A program made the translations under genes and the position numbers. DNA of 64,000 nucleotides from Effrenium voratum (lineage: Eukaryota > Sar > Dinophyceae > Suessiales > Symbiodiniaceae), in NCBI GenBank assembly GCA_963377175.1, contig CAUJNA010003298.1:88501-152500 (forward strand), in the 5' to 3' direction. The notes beneath the pieces are model-generated. The model searched no databases and had not been told where the DNA came from. It was given only the letters and a program-made list of their open reading frames with translations. Positions 45,301-57,080 of the stretch are shown one piece after another. How positions within the stretch are numbered: the stretch's first letter is position 1; the number at the start of each line of letters is the position of its first letter.

Positions 45301-45779
45301 GTAGACCATGGAATTCCACGATGGTCTCTCGCAAGACTCACTGAGTTTCGCCATGCAGGCTTTCCTTCGCCTTGGGTTGGATCCAAGGCTTCCTTGTTCC
45401 TGCTTTTCTTTTCCGTTCCTTAGCATGCCTTAGGTTTAGTGGCATTTACTGGCTTCTCCCTGTGTTCTCGGAGGCGAAGTTTGGGCATATTTGGGCCAAT
45501 CCCGGGAAGCGAGAAGCGCTGTGCTTCAACTGACAGGTACGTTGAGCTGACCAGCACTCAAAATGAGGCGGGGGCCGAGGGTTTGCGAGGGCCAATGAAA
45601 TTTGGCGCGCCGTCACCCCGTGAGTTGTCACAATGAAGACAACATGAAGCCCTGCACCGAGGGTCCCTGTTGTTGGGACACAACTGGTATAGGCCTTTTA
45701 TGTGCGTGATACATACTATCTATATATGCTACCCCCCCCCCGCAGGGACCTACCTTTTGGCTGCCTCTCCAGTGCATGA
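42309..45779. other. Long intron-like stretch
   Basis: TG microsatellite at 42542-42559. Weak + segments: 42800-42984 (contains GTTWIPNPPWFGIELAVLG), 43160-43250, 43480-43572 (contains LPRAQAGWQQFKRVF, ends in a stop), 44830-44958 (contains LRIAAAFLIHRDAYIACL, GTAGGG donor) and 45240-45380. Each lacks one splice edge or a decisive frame. Confidence 0.4.
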
Positions 45780-46335
45780 ATTGCCCATCTAGGACTGGGA
45801 GGAACGATCTCTCAACTAGGACCAGGACCAAATGAGACTAGAACCCAGGATCTCTGAACTGGGACTAGGACCAAACTAGGACTAGACGACCCACCTCAGA
45901 TTCTTACAAAAAATGAACTTCAAGTATAACTTCCTCTGCAATGTCCTGTATATTTTCTAATTGTTGCAGTAAACTAGGGAGCAACCTAACACTAGAACCA
46001 AGGATCTCTCATCTAGGACCAAACTAGGACTAGACCATTTAATTCTACTTCTTATAGTATTTGGATGTCAAGTATTACATTCTGGTGGGAAAAAAGTCCT
46101 GTTTAATATTTGGTCCTAACATGTAAATTCTGACTGGATATTCTCCTTATTTCAAATTCAATTGTTCAGCTAGAAGTTGCATAGAACTTGACTAATATAT
46201 TAACTACAATTCATAACGAACTTCCTTTGTAATGTCCTTTATACGTTCTATGTATTTCAGTAAGCTGGGACCATACTTGGCCTATAACCAAGGATCTCCC
46301 AACTAGGACTAGGACCAAACTAGGACTAGCTAGTT
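45780..46335. repeat. Diverged tandem repeat with ACTAGGACCAA motif
   Basis: AGGATCTCTCAACTAGGACC, AGGATCTCTGAACTGGGACTAGG and similar blocks recur near 45805, 45850, 46005 and 46295. A longer companion block (ACTTCCTCTGCAATGTCCTGTATA, followed by a TGTTGCAGTAAACT part) is at 45930-45975 and again, diverged, at 46218-46268. The unit is therefore about 290 bases in at least two old copies. The sequence is AT-richer than its surroundings. Confidence 0.75.
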
Positions 46336-47075
46336 CTGAAAGTGATTGAATTTCAATGTACAATGGTCTATTGGACAGAAAATAGTTTGTACCATTTAAT
46401 TTGACACAACCAGTCAATATTTAAGTTCGAATCTAAATCGCAATTTTGGCTGGAGTATGCCCTTCTTAAGCTCCGTTGAATTTCAATCAGAAATAAGGTT
46501 GAATTTGATAAAACATACTAAGTGGAATGCATAAGGAAAGAATCCAAAGGTCCCCAACTTGTGTCTTTCACTAGTCCCAACACTACCTTGGTCAGAAAAC
46601 ACCGCAAAACACAGTGTTGTGTAGCGTTTTTCATACTCAATTCACATCTCCACCAACGAACGCTCTCTAAATGCTCATTTGAACTTGAACAGGATTTAAT
46701 TGGGACTCAATACGGAAATATTTGGTCAGAATCCTAATGGTAATCAAATTTGAGATTGCGAGTTTAAATAGAGTTCCTTTCCCAATATATACTTGCAATT
46801 CAATATGAGCTTTAACAGGATTTGATAAGGAAAGAACCCATATTCTCTAGACAAGTCTTCTTTGCAAACGCGAGTCCGAGTGAAACCCATTGAGACCGAC
46901 TGAAATTTCAGTTGAGCCTGGGTTCAAGATTCCCTAGAAAACTTTGACCTGCAATCTTGAATGTGGGCCTAGATTGAAACAAATTGAATGAATAATCTGG
47001 ACTTGGATGCTTGCACGACACTGTGCTAAAGTACAGCCGCGCAAAGTGCAATGTTGAGTTTGGGTCTCGATTTAA
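46336..47075. other. AT-rich non-coding stretch
   Basis: No exon. A diverged version of the hairpin unit that follows (TTCAGTTGAGCCTGGGTTCAAGATTC) appears at 46905-46935. Confidence 0.5.
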
Positions 47076-47316
47076 ACCGATTGAAATCGATTTAAATTTA
47101 AATCGGGCATGGATTCAAGATTCAAGATTCAAGAATCCAGGCCAAACTTTTCCAGGGATTCTTGAATCCAGGCGTCGATTTAAACCGATTTAAACCGATT
47201 TAACTTAACTCGGGCATGGATTCAAGATTCAAGATTCAAGAATCCAGGCCAAACTTTTCCAGGGAGTCTTGAATCTTGAATCTTGAATCCATGCCCGATT
47301 TAAGTTAAATCGGTTT
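47076..47316. repeat. Hairpin element with duplicated left part
   Basis: Arms 47192-47241 and 47267-47316 are 50-base reverse complements with about one mismatch (outer AAACCGATTTAACTTAA, inner ATTCAAGATTCAAGATTC); the loop is 25 bases. A partial copy of the left arm plus loop (GGGCATGGATTCAAGATTC onward) stands directly upstream at 47105-47160. The inner arm is itself a TTCAAGA tandem. MITE-like, non-coding. Confidence 0.85.
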
Positions 47317-47455
47317 CAATCAAGCCTGAAGCTTCCAGAACGTCCTTGGAAATGCTTCTTTTTCATTGCTCTCCCCAAAGCCCAAAAAAGGGTAGAAAAC
47401 GCTGCAAATACCAGTGAATTCATCAAAAAGGGAGGTCCCTGGGGGGGGGGGGTAC

Positions 47456-47535
47456 CATATATATATATATATATGTATGTTACATATATATATATACGTA
47501 GATAGACATTCTAGTCACATATATATATATAGTAT
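47456..47535. repeat. TA-rich microsatellite block
   Basis: TATATA runs interrupted by short GTATGTTAC and GTAGATAGAC segments, preceded by a G run at 47441-47450. Confidence 0.85.
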
Positions 47536-48482
47536 TATGAAGACTTACAAAGGTATCCTTGTATAGATGCATAGATCCCTGCAAGTGATTAGCCCTTGTT
47601 CCCCTCCCCCCCCCCCCCCGAAACACCCAGGACCCAATTTGCTCCGATCAGTTTGCTGACGCGGACGCATGGAAGGGTTTGCTCAGAAGTGCGGGGCAGA
47701 CATCTCGCGTGGAAGATGTGACAACTAGCTATGAAGGGGAGCACCAAGTTGCTCAGTGATGCTCTTCGTTTTTGCGGGATGAGTTTCCCCAAGTCAATCG
47801 GCAAAGGATGTATCTATGGCCGCTGAACAGACGAGTGGAACTCCCTAAGTCGAAAGACATCAAGGATGGCTTTGCGTCCCTGGTGTGTTTTGGGTGTCGC
47901 CCATGTCTTGCGAGCGGCTTTCAACAGAACAACGGTTGTAAAATATCGCCGCGCAACTGTGGAGCTTGCTCCTTGCAAACCGATAAGAGTACAACAACAA
48001 AAGCAACATGGTTTTGCAGGATAGCAAAATTGCATTTGTTTGTACAACCCCACCTCATCTGGTTCAAACTCTATCAGTGATACCCCTTTGATGTGTAGCA
48101 CCCAAACTCTCAGAATTGTGGAGGATCCTACCCGGGGATCATGAGGCTATGACAATTTTGGCAGAGATAGAAGTCAGCAGTTTTGAATCTGCTGCCTTTG
48201 CATCAACATGGAACCCACCAGAGGGTCCCTTTTAAAGGCACATAGTCTTCCAGGCTTCGACTTCCTCGCCTCCATGGAGCGCCGGACATTTTAGTAGTAG
48301 TAAATACACAGTTTGACAGTTTGTTTACTTTTTGTTGGCCAATCCACGCGATCGGAAGTAAGGCTAGTTGTTCAACATGATTTCTCCCCGCTGGGGGTGG
48401 GGTATATTCTCATGAGCTCACGCACATGGAGCCCTGGCTTGCTTCTCGCCGCAACTTTCTGTTTTGGCTGTCAATAGGGAAG
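47536..48482. other. Stretch with one weak coding segment
   Basis: C run at 47606-47619. From 47772 to 48040 one + frame is open and contains Cys pairs (CFGCRPCLASGF, CKISPRNCGAC) that hint at a zinc-binding fold. Another + frame and the minus strand are also open, and no splice pair is clear, so it is left as a possibility. Confidence 0.35.
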
Positions 48483-48545
48483 GCCTCTCACCGCAAACGC
48501 ACGGCCATGCGCGGCTTTGCGGTGGTGCCTGAGGAGGAGACGTGG
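48483..48545 (+). CDS. Short exon, function unknown
   Basis: It is bounded by GGGAAG|GCC and ACGTGG|GTGTGT, 21 codons, phase 0 at both ends. It encodes ASHRKRTAMRGFAVVPEEET with coding-like codons. The frame is open on both sides (48426-48626), so the edges could be wider. It is basic at first, then acidic, with no domain. Confidence 0.5.
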
Positions 48546-48920
48546 GTGTGTCGGTCCGGCGGAATAAGGGGGCCAAGTTGCGCAGGTTGGTCTGCCGAGT
48601 TGCTTAGACACAGACGCAGTCGATAGCCTTGGTTGATGCTGGATGCCCATGTTTGATTCGGGTGCGTGTGACTAAACATACTCGGACTTCCTTTGATTGG
48701 TGCTTTGCGGAAAACCCTCAGAAACCAACAATTTTACTGGCCTTTCGCAATTGTTCTCCATTTAATGGTTCGACAGATCTGGAAATAGTCTTCCATATCT
48801 TCTTTGGGGTCAACTGTGTTAACAGCCGCTTGCCTGTTTCTGAGTGTCCCAGAGAAGGCGTGCCTTTGGGAGTTTGAGCTGCGGAACCGCTAGGTTGGGA
48901 CTTTTGTACTCCGGCACTTT

Positions 48921-48990
48921 TTGGGAGAGGGTTCCCCTACTAAAATAGACTACAGTACCCTTATTCTAACCTCTCTACTGGAGGACCTAG
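48921..48990. repeat. Family B repeat, copy 2
   Basis: GGGAGAGGGTTCCCCTA, AAAATAGACTACAG, CCCTTATTCTAACC and CTACTGGAGGACCTAG match copies at 24.4 and 58.8 kb. Confidence 0.85.
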
Positions 48991-49313
48991 AATCATTGGG
49001 GAACGGGGTGGTTCCTGTGTTTTTCTTGCGGAAGAACTCCCTTCAAAATAAGCCACCCAAAGCGCCACGTCTCCTTCATGTATCCGTTTGGTTGGCGTCG
49101 TGCTACGATACCTCGGCGCGGGTTGGCAGTCCGAGAGCAACACATTAGTGGTCCAGCGGCTGTGGTGGATGCGGTTACAGTGGCCATATTGCTTAGATGG
49201 TTTTTGGAAACGCCTGAGGTATATGTGGGTACGTGTTAAAACAGGGGAACCCAATAAATAGTCGTTGTCCTGTTTGGTGTCTCTTTAAAGCAGCCTTAAC
49301 AAGGCTACTCTCA

Positions 49314-49318
49314 ATGTA

Positions 49319-49349
<31 letters not shown>

Positions 49350-49412
49350 GTATATATGTACGTTATGTATACATATATGTATATATATATATATGTATAT
49401 ATATATACATGT
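49314..49412. repeat. TA-rich microsatellite block
   Basis: Long TATATA runs with occasional GTA and CATA interruptions. Confidence 0.9.
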
Positions 49413-50642
49413 ATTTTATGTCTGTATGGATTTCTTTATTCCCTTTTGGTTCGCGGAACTCCAGAGAGCATGCCTTACGTCAGGAGCCGGCGGTGCTTGC
49501 TTCTCTGAGGTGCGGGGAGAGCGGGCGAGCGGCTGCTCTGTTGCCATCTCTCAACTGAACTTCGGTGACCTGTTTTGCCCTTTTGCTCTTTAGCCCATAT
49601 GGATTCCCTGATTTTTTTTTTTCGCGCAGGCAGAGCAGTGAAGTTGCAGGGTTCTAGGTCTGGGCAGGGTTTCAGCTTGTCATGCTAATTTGTTTGCTGG
49701 TTTGTTTGCTGCTCGAAAATGGGTATGGATTTCAATTCCGCGCTATTTGTTGAGTAGGGGCATATTTTAGTTTCTCCGCGAGACTTCGCAGCCGCGAAAC
49801 AACAGTGTTTCAGCCATGTTTACTATCTAACACTTGTGAGCATGAGTCGAATAAGCTGGATGGAGTGCGCGCTGTTGGTTTACACAGACAAACCTAATGT
49901 TTGCACCGCCTGGAACTTTAGATTCGATTCTTGAAGCGTGAGTGGGCACCTAGTTGATTTTCGGCAAGAAGCGCGAAACAAACGTGCCCCGCGGGTTTGC
50001 AACCGGTGCAACAAAGAATCTAGTAGAGAAAGTTCTGAAAAAGAAGCTGAAGCTTGCATCAGCTATATATACAGTTGGCTGCAATCAAGAGATACCTTAG
50101 TGTTTTTGGCTTGGAAGTAAACGTTCTCCCGAGCTGTTGTTTTACAGTTGCGAACTAGGCGTCTGATTCATACCAATCTGCGTACAGATCATAAAATCAT
50201 ATAAAGCTGGCTTCATCGTTCGTGGTATTTATTGGCTACATGAAGAAACACGCAAATCCAATGGTCTAGGTTTGTTTCCCTTCCCGAAACAAGCCCTTCC
50301 TGAAACAAACCTTTTCCACCCAAACATCAGTTTACCATGCACATGTGTTTCATCCGCACGCTGCCTTCCTGGGAAGAAACAAGCGTTCGGCACAGCATTG
50401 GAACAGTGAGTTTCCCTTTGAACTCCAACGTGGACGCAATTGTGAAGAGAAGTTTGTTCGTTTCTAAGGGAGGGCAGGGTTGGTAGCACCTCGACCCTCC
50501 TTGGACAGGGTTTGTTTACGTTGTAAAGCAAACAATCGAAACCCGGGTTCCGAGACTCCCGCGACATCTACTCATGGCATGGGTCAGGACCACAGAGAAG
50601 TTCTCCGAGCCTTGAACAGACGACCAAACCGCAAGGGTAGAG

Positions 50643-50760
50643 ATTTGGCTGTGGGTTAAAACCAATGGTACCATTTTGGGGTAGGTGCACCACCCATTTT
50701 AGTCTATTTTAGTGGGGATTGGGATGTTCACTGGGGGTACGGATTTTGACCCCTGGACAT
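50643..50760. repeat. Family A inverted-repeat element, copy 6
   Basis: The left end TTTGGCTGTGGGTTAAAACC and the right end GGATTTTGACCCCTGGACAT are inverted with several changes. The interior AATGGTACCATTTTGGGG, GGTGCACCACCCATTTTAG and TATTTTAGTGGGGATTGG is the reverse complement of copy 9. No exon was recognised directly downstream. Confidence 0.75.
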
Positions 50761-53600
50761 TTGGTCAATGGTTTCCTTGCGGTGTTTCCCTTCACCGACA
50801 GTAAGTGACCCCACTCCCCACGACCACCTAGGTGAAATGTGCCATGCTCAATTGACACCTTGTCGTTGCTTTTTGCTCCAAAGATTTAGTACTAATGTGC
50901 ATCCTCTGAAAAGGGAGTTTAGTCAATCAACAATAAGGCTGTTCTGTGGACAGCACCACCATGGCTAACCCGAGTTCTCCCCATGGCAAAATGGCAGCAA
51001 TAGGTCGAGCAAGCCAATTGCTGGCCCCCATTCCGCCAAGTGTGGTAGTGCCAAGTGGGCCTTTTTGCCCTTCTTTTGGGTTCCTTCGAAGCGTGATCTC
51101 CAATTGTGCAGGCCGACCCTGGGTGCAACAGGAGCGGTTGCGCAGGGCTCGGATCATTTTTCCCAAGGTTTAGGCGGGGGGAAATGGGCCGCAGAAAAAA
51201 CCGCTGGCCGGCCTTTTGCCAGGCAAAGGACGGTAACTCGGATGCACGGAGATGGGGTTGGATGCTTGCGATTTTCAGATCCCTTCTGAGGGTGATCTAC
51301 TTCCGGGCTCTTGACACTTGTGGGAACTGTGGAAAAAGCAGGTCAAGTAGCCGTGCCTGTGCCAAAGGCACCTGTTCAACTCGGGAATTATTATGTATAT
51401 AAATGCCGGCAACATAACTGGCTGCATGTTGCTGTGGTTGACGGAGTCAAAGCTTGGGGTTCATCGTGATTAAAGGTTGATGATTTTGGTTCCTACGAGG
51501 ATTTCTCTTATCGGGTTGGCGAATGCTAGCATATTGCACTTATGGGGAATCCTGATAGCTTCCCTAAGGACATCCAGCTGGTGGTTCCTTCGGTTCCCGC
51601 TGGTTGTATCCACCACCCATTTCGAAATGAGGCCACACTGCAGCCCCAACAGATCTCCAGGTCCGGTCGACCTAGGCCTCCGGCTGATTTGTGGAGGTGC
51701 AAGCTTTGTTACTTCCAGGTCCTTCGGGCAGGGGCGTTTTGTTTGGCTTCGCAAGGGCTTCCAGGTTGCCCTGGTTTTGGAAAATGTTTTGGGGGGTTGG
51801 AGAGACACTCAAGCGCTCAACGAGTCATGAAACAGAAGTGCAAAGACAGCGAGGTGGGCGAGGTGTCTCCATGCTTTGAGTGCCGGTTTGCTAGGTCAAA
51901 GCTTTGAGCATGGGCGAGTGACTTGTCACCTCGCTGAGGCTCTACACAAAGAATCCTCGGACGGCCCTCCTTTGGAGGCCTGGACTGTCAGTCGTGGCTT
52001 CATGCCCAGAGGTGTCCTTTTTGGTTGGTAGAAATAGATAGCCCTGGTTGACTTTTTCTTTCATAATCTGGGGCCATTTGTTTCCCAAAGGGCCGAACGC
52101 GGGTGCTGACATTATTTTGTATGTCCTTCGCAAGATAGATCATCATTCCAGCATTGAGCGAGTGTGGCGAACAATCACGGGTCAGAAGAGCGGCCTTGTT
52201 GCTTCTTGCGGCTTCGGAGGAGCTTAGGCTCTCAACAAGTTCAACTTATTTGAGCTGCGTTTGAGTCTGGCCGAATTGGATGCATCAATTTGGCAGATGC
52301 ATCGACGGGCCGTTCGACGCTTCGGGCGAAGGGGTTCCATAGGTTTGGATCATGCGAATGACAGCTGCAAATTCCACCAGTGCAATGCCCTCTGGTGTGT
52401 ACGTCTTTGTTCCCCCAAAAGGACAGCCAATGTGTTTTGCTTTTGTTCCTCCTCTCTCTCTCTCTCTCTCTTTGTATCTGTCTATCTCTCTTGGTCTTGG
52501 CTTTCTCGCTCTCTTTTTTTTTGCCTCTTTTCCCCCTCTCTCTCTTTCTCTCTTTCTCTCTTGTCACACCCACGAAAGTGAACACCGCAAGAACACCGAG
52601 CTTTCGAGGGTCAACCCCACAGAAGTCCGCAGAGGGCTCACCTTTTAATTCCAGCAAAAGGCAACAAGACTACCTAGCACAAGTTTTTGAAGGTCGACCG
52701 AAGCGAGCGAGCGGAGCGACAAACGCAACAAACGCACGAGCCATTGAAAATTGGATGGTTTCAATTAAGTGCGTGCGCAGCCGTGTCAACCCCCCCCGTC
52801 TCCGAGGCCGTTCACGGACTGTTCCGAATGGGCTCCAAGACCGGTTTACGTACATGAAAAAGGGCCGAATTCGCCACGTTTCCTGCCGGTGATTTTTCAG
52901 TTTTTCTGGAGATGCAGACTCAGTTAGTTTCATTGTCGCGCAAGGTCCTTTGAATATATCACGTACAAGCACTTGTGTTAAGTCGTCCTTGCTTGTGTGA
53001 AGTCGACCTGATCGGGTGTCCCCATGCTGTTCGGTTAGCAAGCACATGTTCCAGAGCTTGTGCGTGGAGGCATGCTATGATTATTTGGAGTCCCTTGGGG
53101 TTTGTGCCAAATCCTGCTGGTGCTGGTGCTGAATTCGGTATTTCCAACGTGTTTTCCCTTTGAGCGACTTTTCGCACCTGAGGCCTTTCTTCAAATTGGT
53201 GTCCCATTTTCCCATTTTCCCTTGCCGTGAAGCATGATTTTTCGGTATGGTGTCCACGCGTTTTCCTTGGATCGCGATCCTGAGAGTTGCTTTTTTCTGA
53301 AGCGCGTGTTCTAATGGCTCATGTGGTGTCCCCCTGCGGCGGGGCTTCTGAAGGCGAGCGCGGCTGACTTAACACGAGCGCTAAGAAGGATGTTGTCATA
53401 GAGCTTTTGGCTTTGAACTCACTCTCAACTCACACTCGGAGTTGCTGCTTGAGAAGACCGTTATAGTTGAAGCGAAGATTGACATAGATTCTAGCCAAGC
53501 CACCCCGGAAATTAACCCATGCAGGGTGGTTCCCCGGGTTACGATGGCTTGCCTGGACGCGCTGGGTACTATTCCATTCGCTTTTGTCAGAGGCAAGAGC
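50761..53600. other. Intron-like stretch
   Basis: Weak + segments: 51200-51400 (contains DTCGNCGKSRSSSRAC) and 51640-51907 (contains DLWRCKLCYFQVLRAGAF); both have Cys pairs but no firm splice edges. A further one is 52659-52760 (contains QQDYLAQVFEG). A CT microsatellite lies at 52451-52560. Confidence 0.4.
52451..52560. repeat. CT-rich microsatellite block
   Basis: CTCTCT runs broken by TTTGTATCTGTC and CTTGGTC segments. Confidence 0.85.
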
Positions 53601-53713
53601 CACATAGCTGTGGGTCAAAACCCTGTACCCCTGGTGAACATCAAAATAGGTGGTACATGGGTGTTCATCCGCCCCAAAATGGAGCCATAGGTTATGACCC
53701 ATGGCCACATGTG
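53601..53713. repeat. Family A inverted-repeat element, copy 7
   Basis: The left end CACATAGCTGTGGGTCAAAA and the right end TTATGACCCATGGCCACATG are inverted. The interior has GGTGAACATCAAAATAGG and CCGCCCCAAAATGG, related to copies 6 and 9. The AG|G acceptor of the following exon is about 22 bases downstream. Confidence 0.8.
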
Positions 53714-53735
53714 AGCCATATCGGCCACAGATCAG

Positions 53736-53890
53736 GCGTTGCGCACCTGTACCTCGGAGAGTATTTGGACGGCGGGCGACCGACGTCGCCTGCGCGTGAG
53801 GCGCCAGGAGTGCTTCCCGTTTTTCGTCCAAACCCCCCTTCCTGCTGAAGTTTCTGAAGATTCCAACATTCCAAGACAGATACCTCATAG
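53736..53890 (+). CDS. Exon candidate with strong GTAAGT donor
   Basis: The acceptor AGATCAG|G and the donor CTCATAG|GTAAGTGG (textbook GT donor) bound a 155-base open frame encoding LRTCTSESIWTAGDRRRLR, then VRRQECFPFFVQ and a Pro/Ser tail. A second + frame is open over the first half (contains GVAHLYLGEYLDGGRP) but stops before the donor, which favours the first. A basic segment is followed by a disordered tail. No domain is recognised. Confidence 0.5.
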
Positions 53891-56125
53891 GTAAGTGGCG
53901 TTGTTTTCTCCGAAACTTGGACTCGGGCGGGGTAGTGACAGTCTTTCTATCAAATTAATGGACCCAGGGATTCTTTAGTTCTGGTTGACACTTATGGAAG
54001 TTGGGACAAGTCTAATGCCTGGTTGTGTGGTTCATGTGTGGTTCATGTGTGGTTCTTACTTGGAATGACACCAACAAGCTTTCCTTCTTATGGAAGCTGG
54101 CAGTCATCGCCGGCACAAACGCGCGCACGTTCGTCGCCTCCTTAGGACCTCAGCTTTCGGCGTGTGGTCGCTAGCAAGTTGGCAGGGGCGTTCTAGCATT
54201 GTCCTGTTCAACGGCAAGCTATCAAACGCTTTTGTGGAATGATTTGTCCTTGTCTTTGTCGAGTGGAGCCAACCTGAGCAATGCAGCCGATTATACAACC
54301 CCCCAGAGACCCCGGTTGAGAGGCCTGATTTCGCCTTGAACGGGCTTACTTAGCGGGAGCATACAGCCCTGTGTTTTGAACCGCTTATCCCCCACCAAAA
54401 GTACGTAGTGGGAAAATTTGCCAAATTAGGACCTTCCAACACGTTTTCCCATCACAAAGCTAAGACCGTGACGGGTGGCCGCGCTTCAAGCCAGCACTGG
54501 TGGTTGAACGGTGTGTACGTGGCAAAATAGCCTCCCTCTGATACGAAAGCAGGCCATCCTCGTGACTTGATCAATCTCGAGGAATTGGATTCTCTTGGCA
54601 CCTAAGTTGCTGCCCGAAACAAGTGTTCCACAACCATGGCGAGCGGTTTCAATCCTACCTCAGCTTTAGGGCCCATTTTCTCGTTTTTAGGCTTCCGGTC
54701 CATATGCAAAACTGCACCATGACGAACAACTCTCGCGCAGGAGCAACTGAAGACTTTCCTGCGACAGCATGGTTTCCACGAGGTGTCTGCGCCCCAATCC
54801 TCGGGCTGCTGGTCCTTTTTCGCAAAGGCGGGATCTGCGGTGTAGAGAATGCAGGCCGTAGGTCAGGGACATTCAGCCACTTAAGCCTTGAGTGGCTGGG
54901 TTTCTCAATTTTGTTCGTCAATCAAAATCGAGAAAGCCGGGGCTCACTCATGCCCAAGGCGGTTGCTTCTTGGCCTGGGCAATTATCCAAAGGCGTGAAT
55001 CCAACAGATCGTGAAAGTTGATCTCGGAACTGGGCGGAATGCTGCCCAAAGGGGGTTTCTGTTTACCCCCAAAAGTGATTCACCTAATCAAAATGGACAG
55101 CCATGAATCAAGGGGCTCAATCCTGACTTCCCACAACAGTCCTTTGTGCTTTGGCAGCGCAACATTCGCAAAACGTCTCTCCGGGAGGGTCAAGGACTCC
55201 GATTGAGGCAAGCTTTCTTTTGGAATGTTTGCTTGCCCGGGCTTGAAATATGAGACCGGAGACATGTATGAACAACTGTCATGTCCGTTTGTCCTGCATA
55301 AATAGGTAGGTGTCCTACAAAATGCATAAATGGGGGTTGATCAAAAGGTCCTTGCAAGGAGTTATGTATTCGGTGACCATTCGTCTTGGCTTAAATCCCT
55401 CCGCGAAAGATCGGCGATGGAGTTCGCGAAGGAAACTTTTTTTTTCGCGAAAGATTCCGCGTTGGATGTTTGGAGGCATGCCTGTGCACTTACATATTTG
55501 CAGACCCCGCTCCCTTGTAGAGGGAGATACGCAGCACCTACACTTGCATTATTTATTCCCTGCCTGTGCTGGGAATGGCGCAAATCAATAACGTTGGCTG
55601 GGCTATTTTGGAGCAAGTTTCGCGAAAGATCCGCGAAAGACCGGCGAAAGGCCAGGGAGCTTGTTGCAAGGTTCCGCACATCGCCGGCAAGCGCAAGTGG
55701 CAAGGGCGAATGACGGTGACTGCTTGCACTTAACACTACGTACTGCACGCAGGTGAGCTGCGGCTATCCTGTGTACAAGCATAACTGCAGCAGCCACAAT
55801 GGCTCCAGAGCGCACGCTGCAAACAAAAGGGCAAACAAAAGGGCTTGGCGATGGAGTCGCGAAAGATTAGCGAAAGACACTTTTTTTCACGAAGATGGCG
55901 TTTTCCGGAAACAGGAATATTGATCAAGTGCCAAATGCCAACTACCCCAGGTTTGCTTCGAATCCAGTAGCGCCCAGCGAAGCCGTGTTTGTGTTTCATC
56001 ATTGTAGATGTCACTCGCAGGGTGCCGGATCTGACGATGGCCCAAAATCTGCACTCGGACAACTGATCCCCAAATCCGCGCGCTGGATAGTTGCCCAAAG
56101 TCGTTCCAGCCTCGGACGAAGCCAG
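53891..56125. other. Intron-like stretch with CGCGAAAGA motif clusters
   Basis: The motif CGCGAAAGAT/GGCGAAAG recurs at 55400-55460, 55618-55655 and 55855-55885. A short + segment at about 55666-55710 (VPHIAGKRKWQGRMT, AG|G to GT) could be a micro-exon. A family D end lies at 55325-55345. Confidence 0.4.
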
Positions 56126-56198
56126 GAGCGGATCTATCCTCTTCACCTGGCGGCGCGGCAGGGCAACTGCGACATGGTCCGCATCCTCCTTGCAGAAG
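56126..56198 (+). CDS. Ankyrin-repeat protein, exon 1 of two seen
   Basis: It starts after GAAGCCAG|GAG and encodes ERIYPLHLAARQGNCDMV, then RILLAE plus one base of a Gly codon. This is the body of an ankyrin repeat: the PLHLAA helix-1 motif, a Gly turn, then helix 2 ending LLAEG. It ends at GCAGAAG|GCGAGC, a GC-type donor. The split Gly codon is completed by the exon at 57081, which supplies the ADP hairpin that must follow. Ankyrin repeats are protein-binding scaffolds; the partner and cellular place are unknown. The frame is open upstream to 55895, so the exon could begin earlier. Confidence 0.85.
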
Positions 56199-57080
56199 GC
56201 GAGCTCAGTTTTGCTGGATACTTCCTATTTGCGTGTTTTCTGGGGATTTTTGTTGCTTCATGTTTTTGAATATCTTCTAAAGTTTTGGTTCAGGGAAACA
56301 CGAGAATCGTGTTTGTAGAGTCGCAACGACCATGACATTTCCCCATGTGCATAATGGGTTTCCATGGGTTACAACATGGCTATCTTATGTCTATATTTGC
56401 ACGTAAGGGGTTTGGCTCCTTCACATAAACCCGAAACCCTAAACCCGTGTTTTTGTCTGAAAGACACCGTTTTTGGTGGACAGGAGCAAAAAGGCAGCGT
56501 TTCCCAAGCACGACACACGTACAGGCTGTTGAAGCCGCAGGAAAAGACAATCTCACTTTGCATGCTTTCGGGTGGCTTCGCCCACAGAAATGGTCTTCGT
56601 CTCAGGCAAGTATCCTAGCATCCAAAAAAACTCCGCCTTGCAGGAAACGTGTTCCTAGTTGGAAAACATGGTCATGGTATTTGGCTTAAAGTCGTGGTTT
56701 TTCTGTGACCAAATGATGGTATCTCATTGGGTAAGACTGAATATGTTGGTTTTTCAAAAACAAACTAAAACCGCTGGTTTCTGTCTACTTTCTTTCTACC
56801 AAGCACAAAGGGGTCCACCATGTTGAGAAATCTTCCGACCGGAATCTGAAAACCTACGTGGGTGTGTCTTGTTTTAATGGACCCAAAATGGTGGTTTTCC
56901 TTTTAGGCTTTCCTTCAAAACCCCAACAAACCGCCGCAAAATAGCAGTTTCTTTTCGGTTTCTTTGTAAACCCCAACCAAACGCCACCCCAAATGGTGAT
57001 TTCGTTTAGGTTTCCATGTAAACCCCAACCACACGCAGGCCGCCTCACCCCAAGACCGCAACCCCGAGACATGACCGGAG
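56199..57080 (+). other. GC-AG intron inside the ankyrin gene
   Basis: This 882-base intron runs from GCGAGC to CGGAG. The join is fixed by the ankyrin consensus, which needs the split Gly codon followed by Ala-Asp-Pro. A threefold tandem repeat fills its last fifth. Confidence 0.8.
56888..57042. repeat. Three tandem copies of a 50-base GGTTTCC/AAACCCCAAC unit
   Basis: Each unit reads roughly AATGGTGATTTC-(T-rich)-GGTTTCC-TTTAAACCCCAACC-AAACGCC. Copies start near 56888, 56942 and 56992. This is the same block seen scattered through other introns of the window. The ankyrin exon begins about 38 bases after the array. Confidence 0.8.

Larger units (their letters stand above)
48546..50642. other. 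Intron-like stretch
   Basis: Contains family B copy 2 and a TA microsatellite. A GC-rich + segment at 49460-49590 (contains SEVRGERASGCSVAISQ) ends in a stop and lacks a clear acceptor. Nothing else is recognised. Confidence 0.45.
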
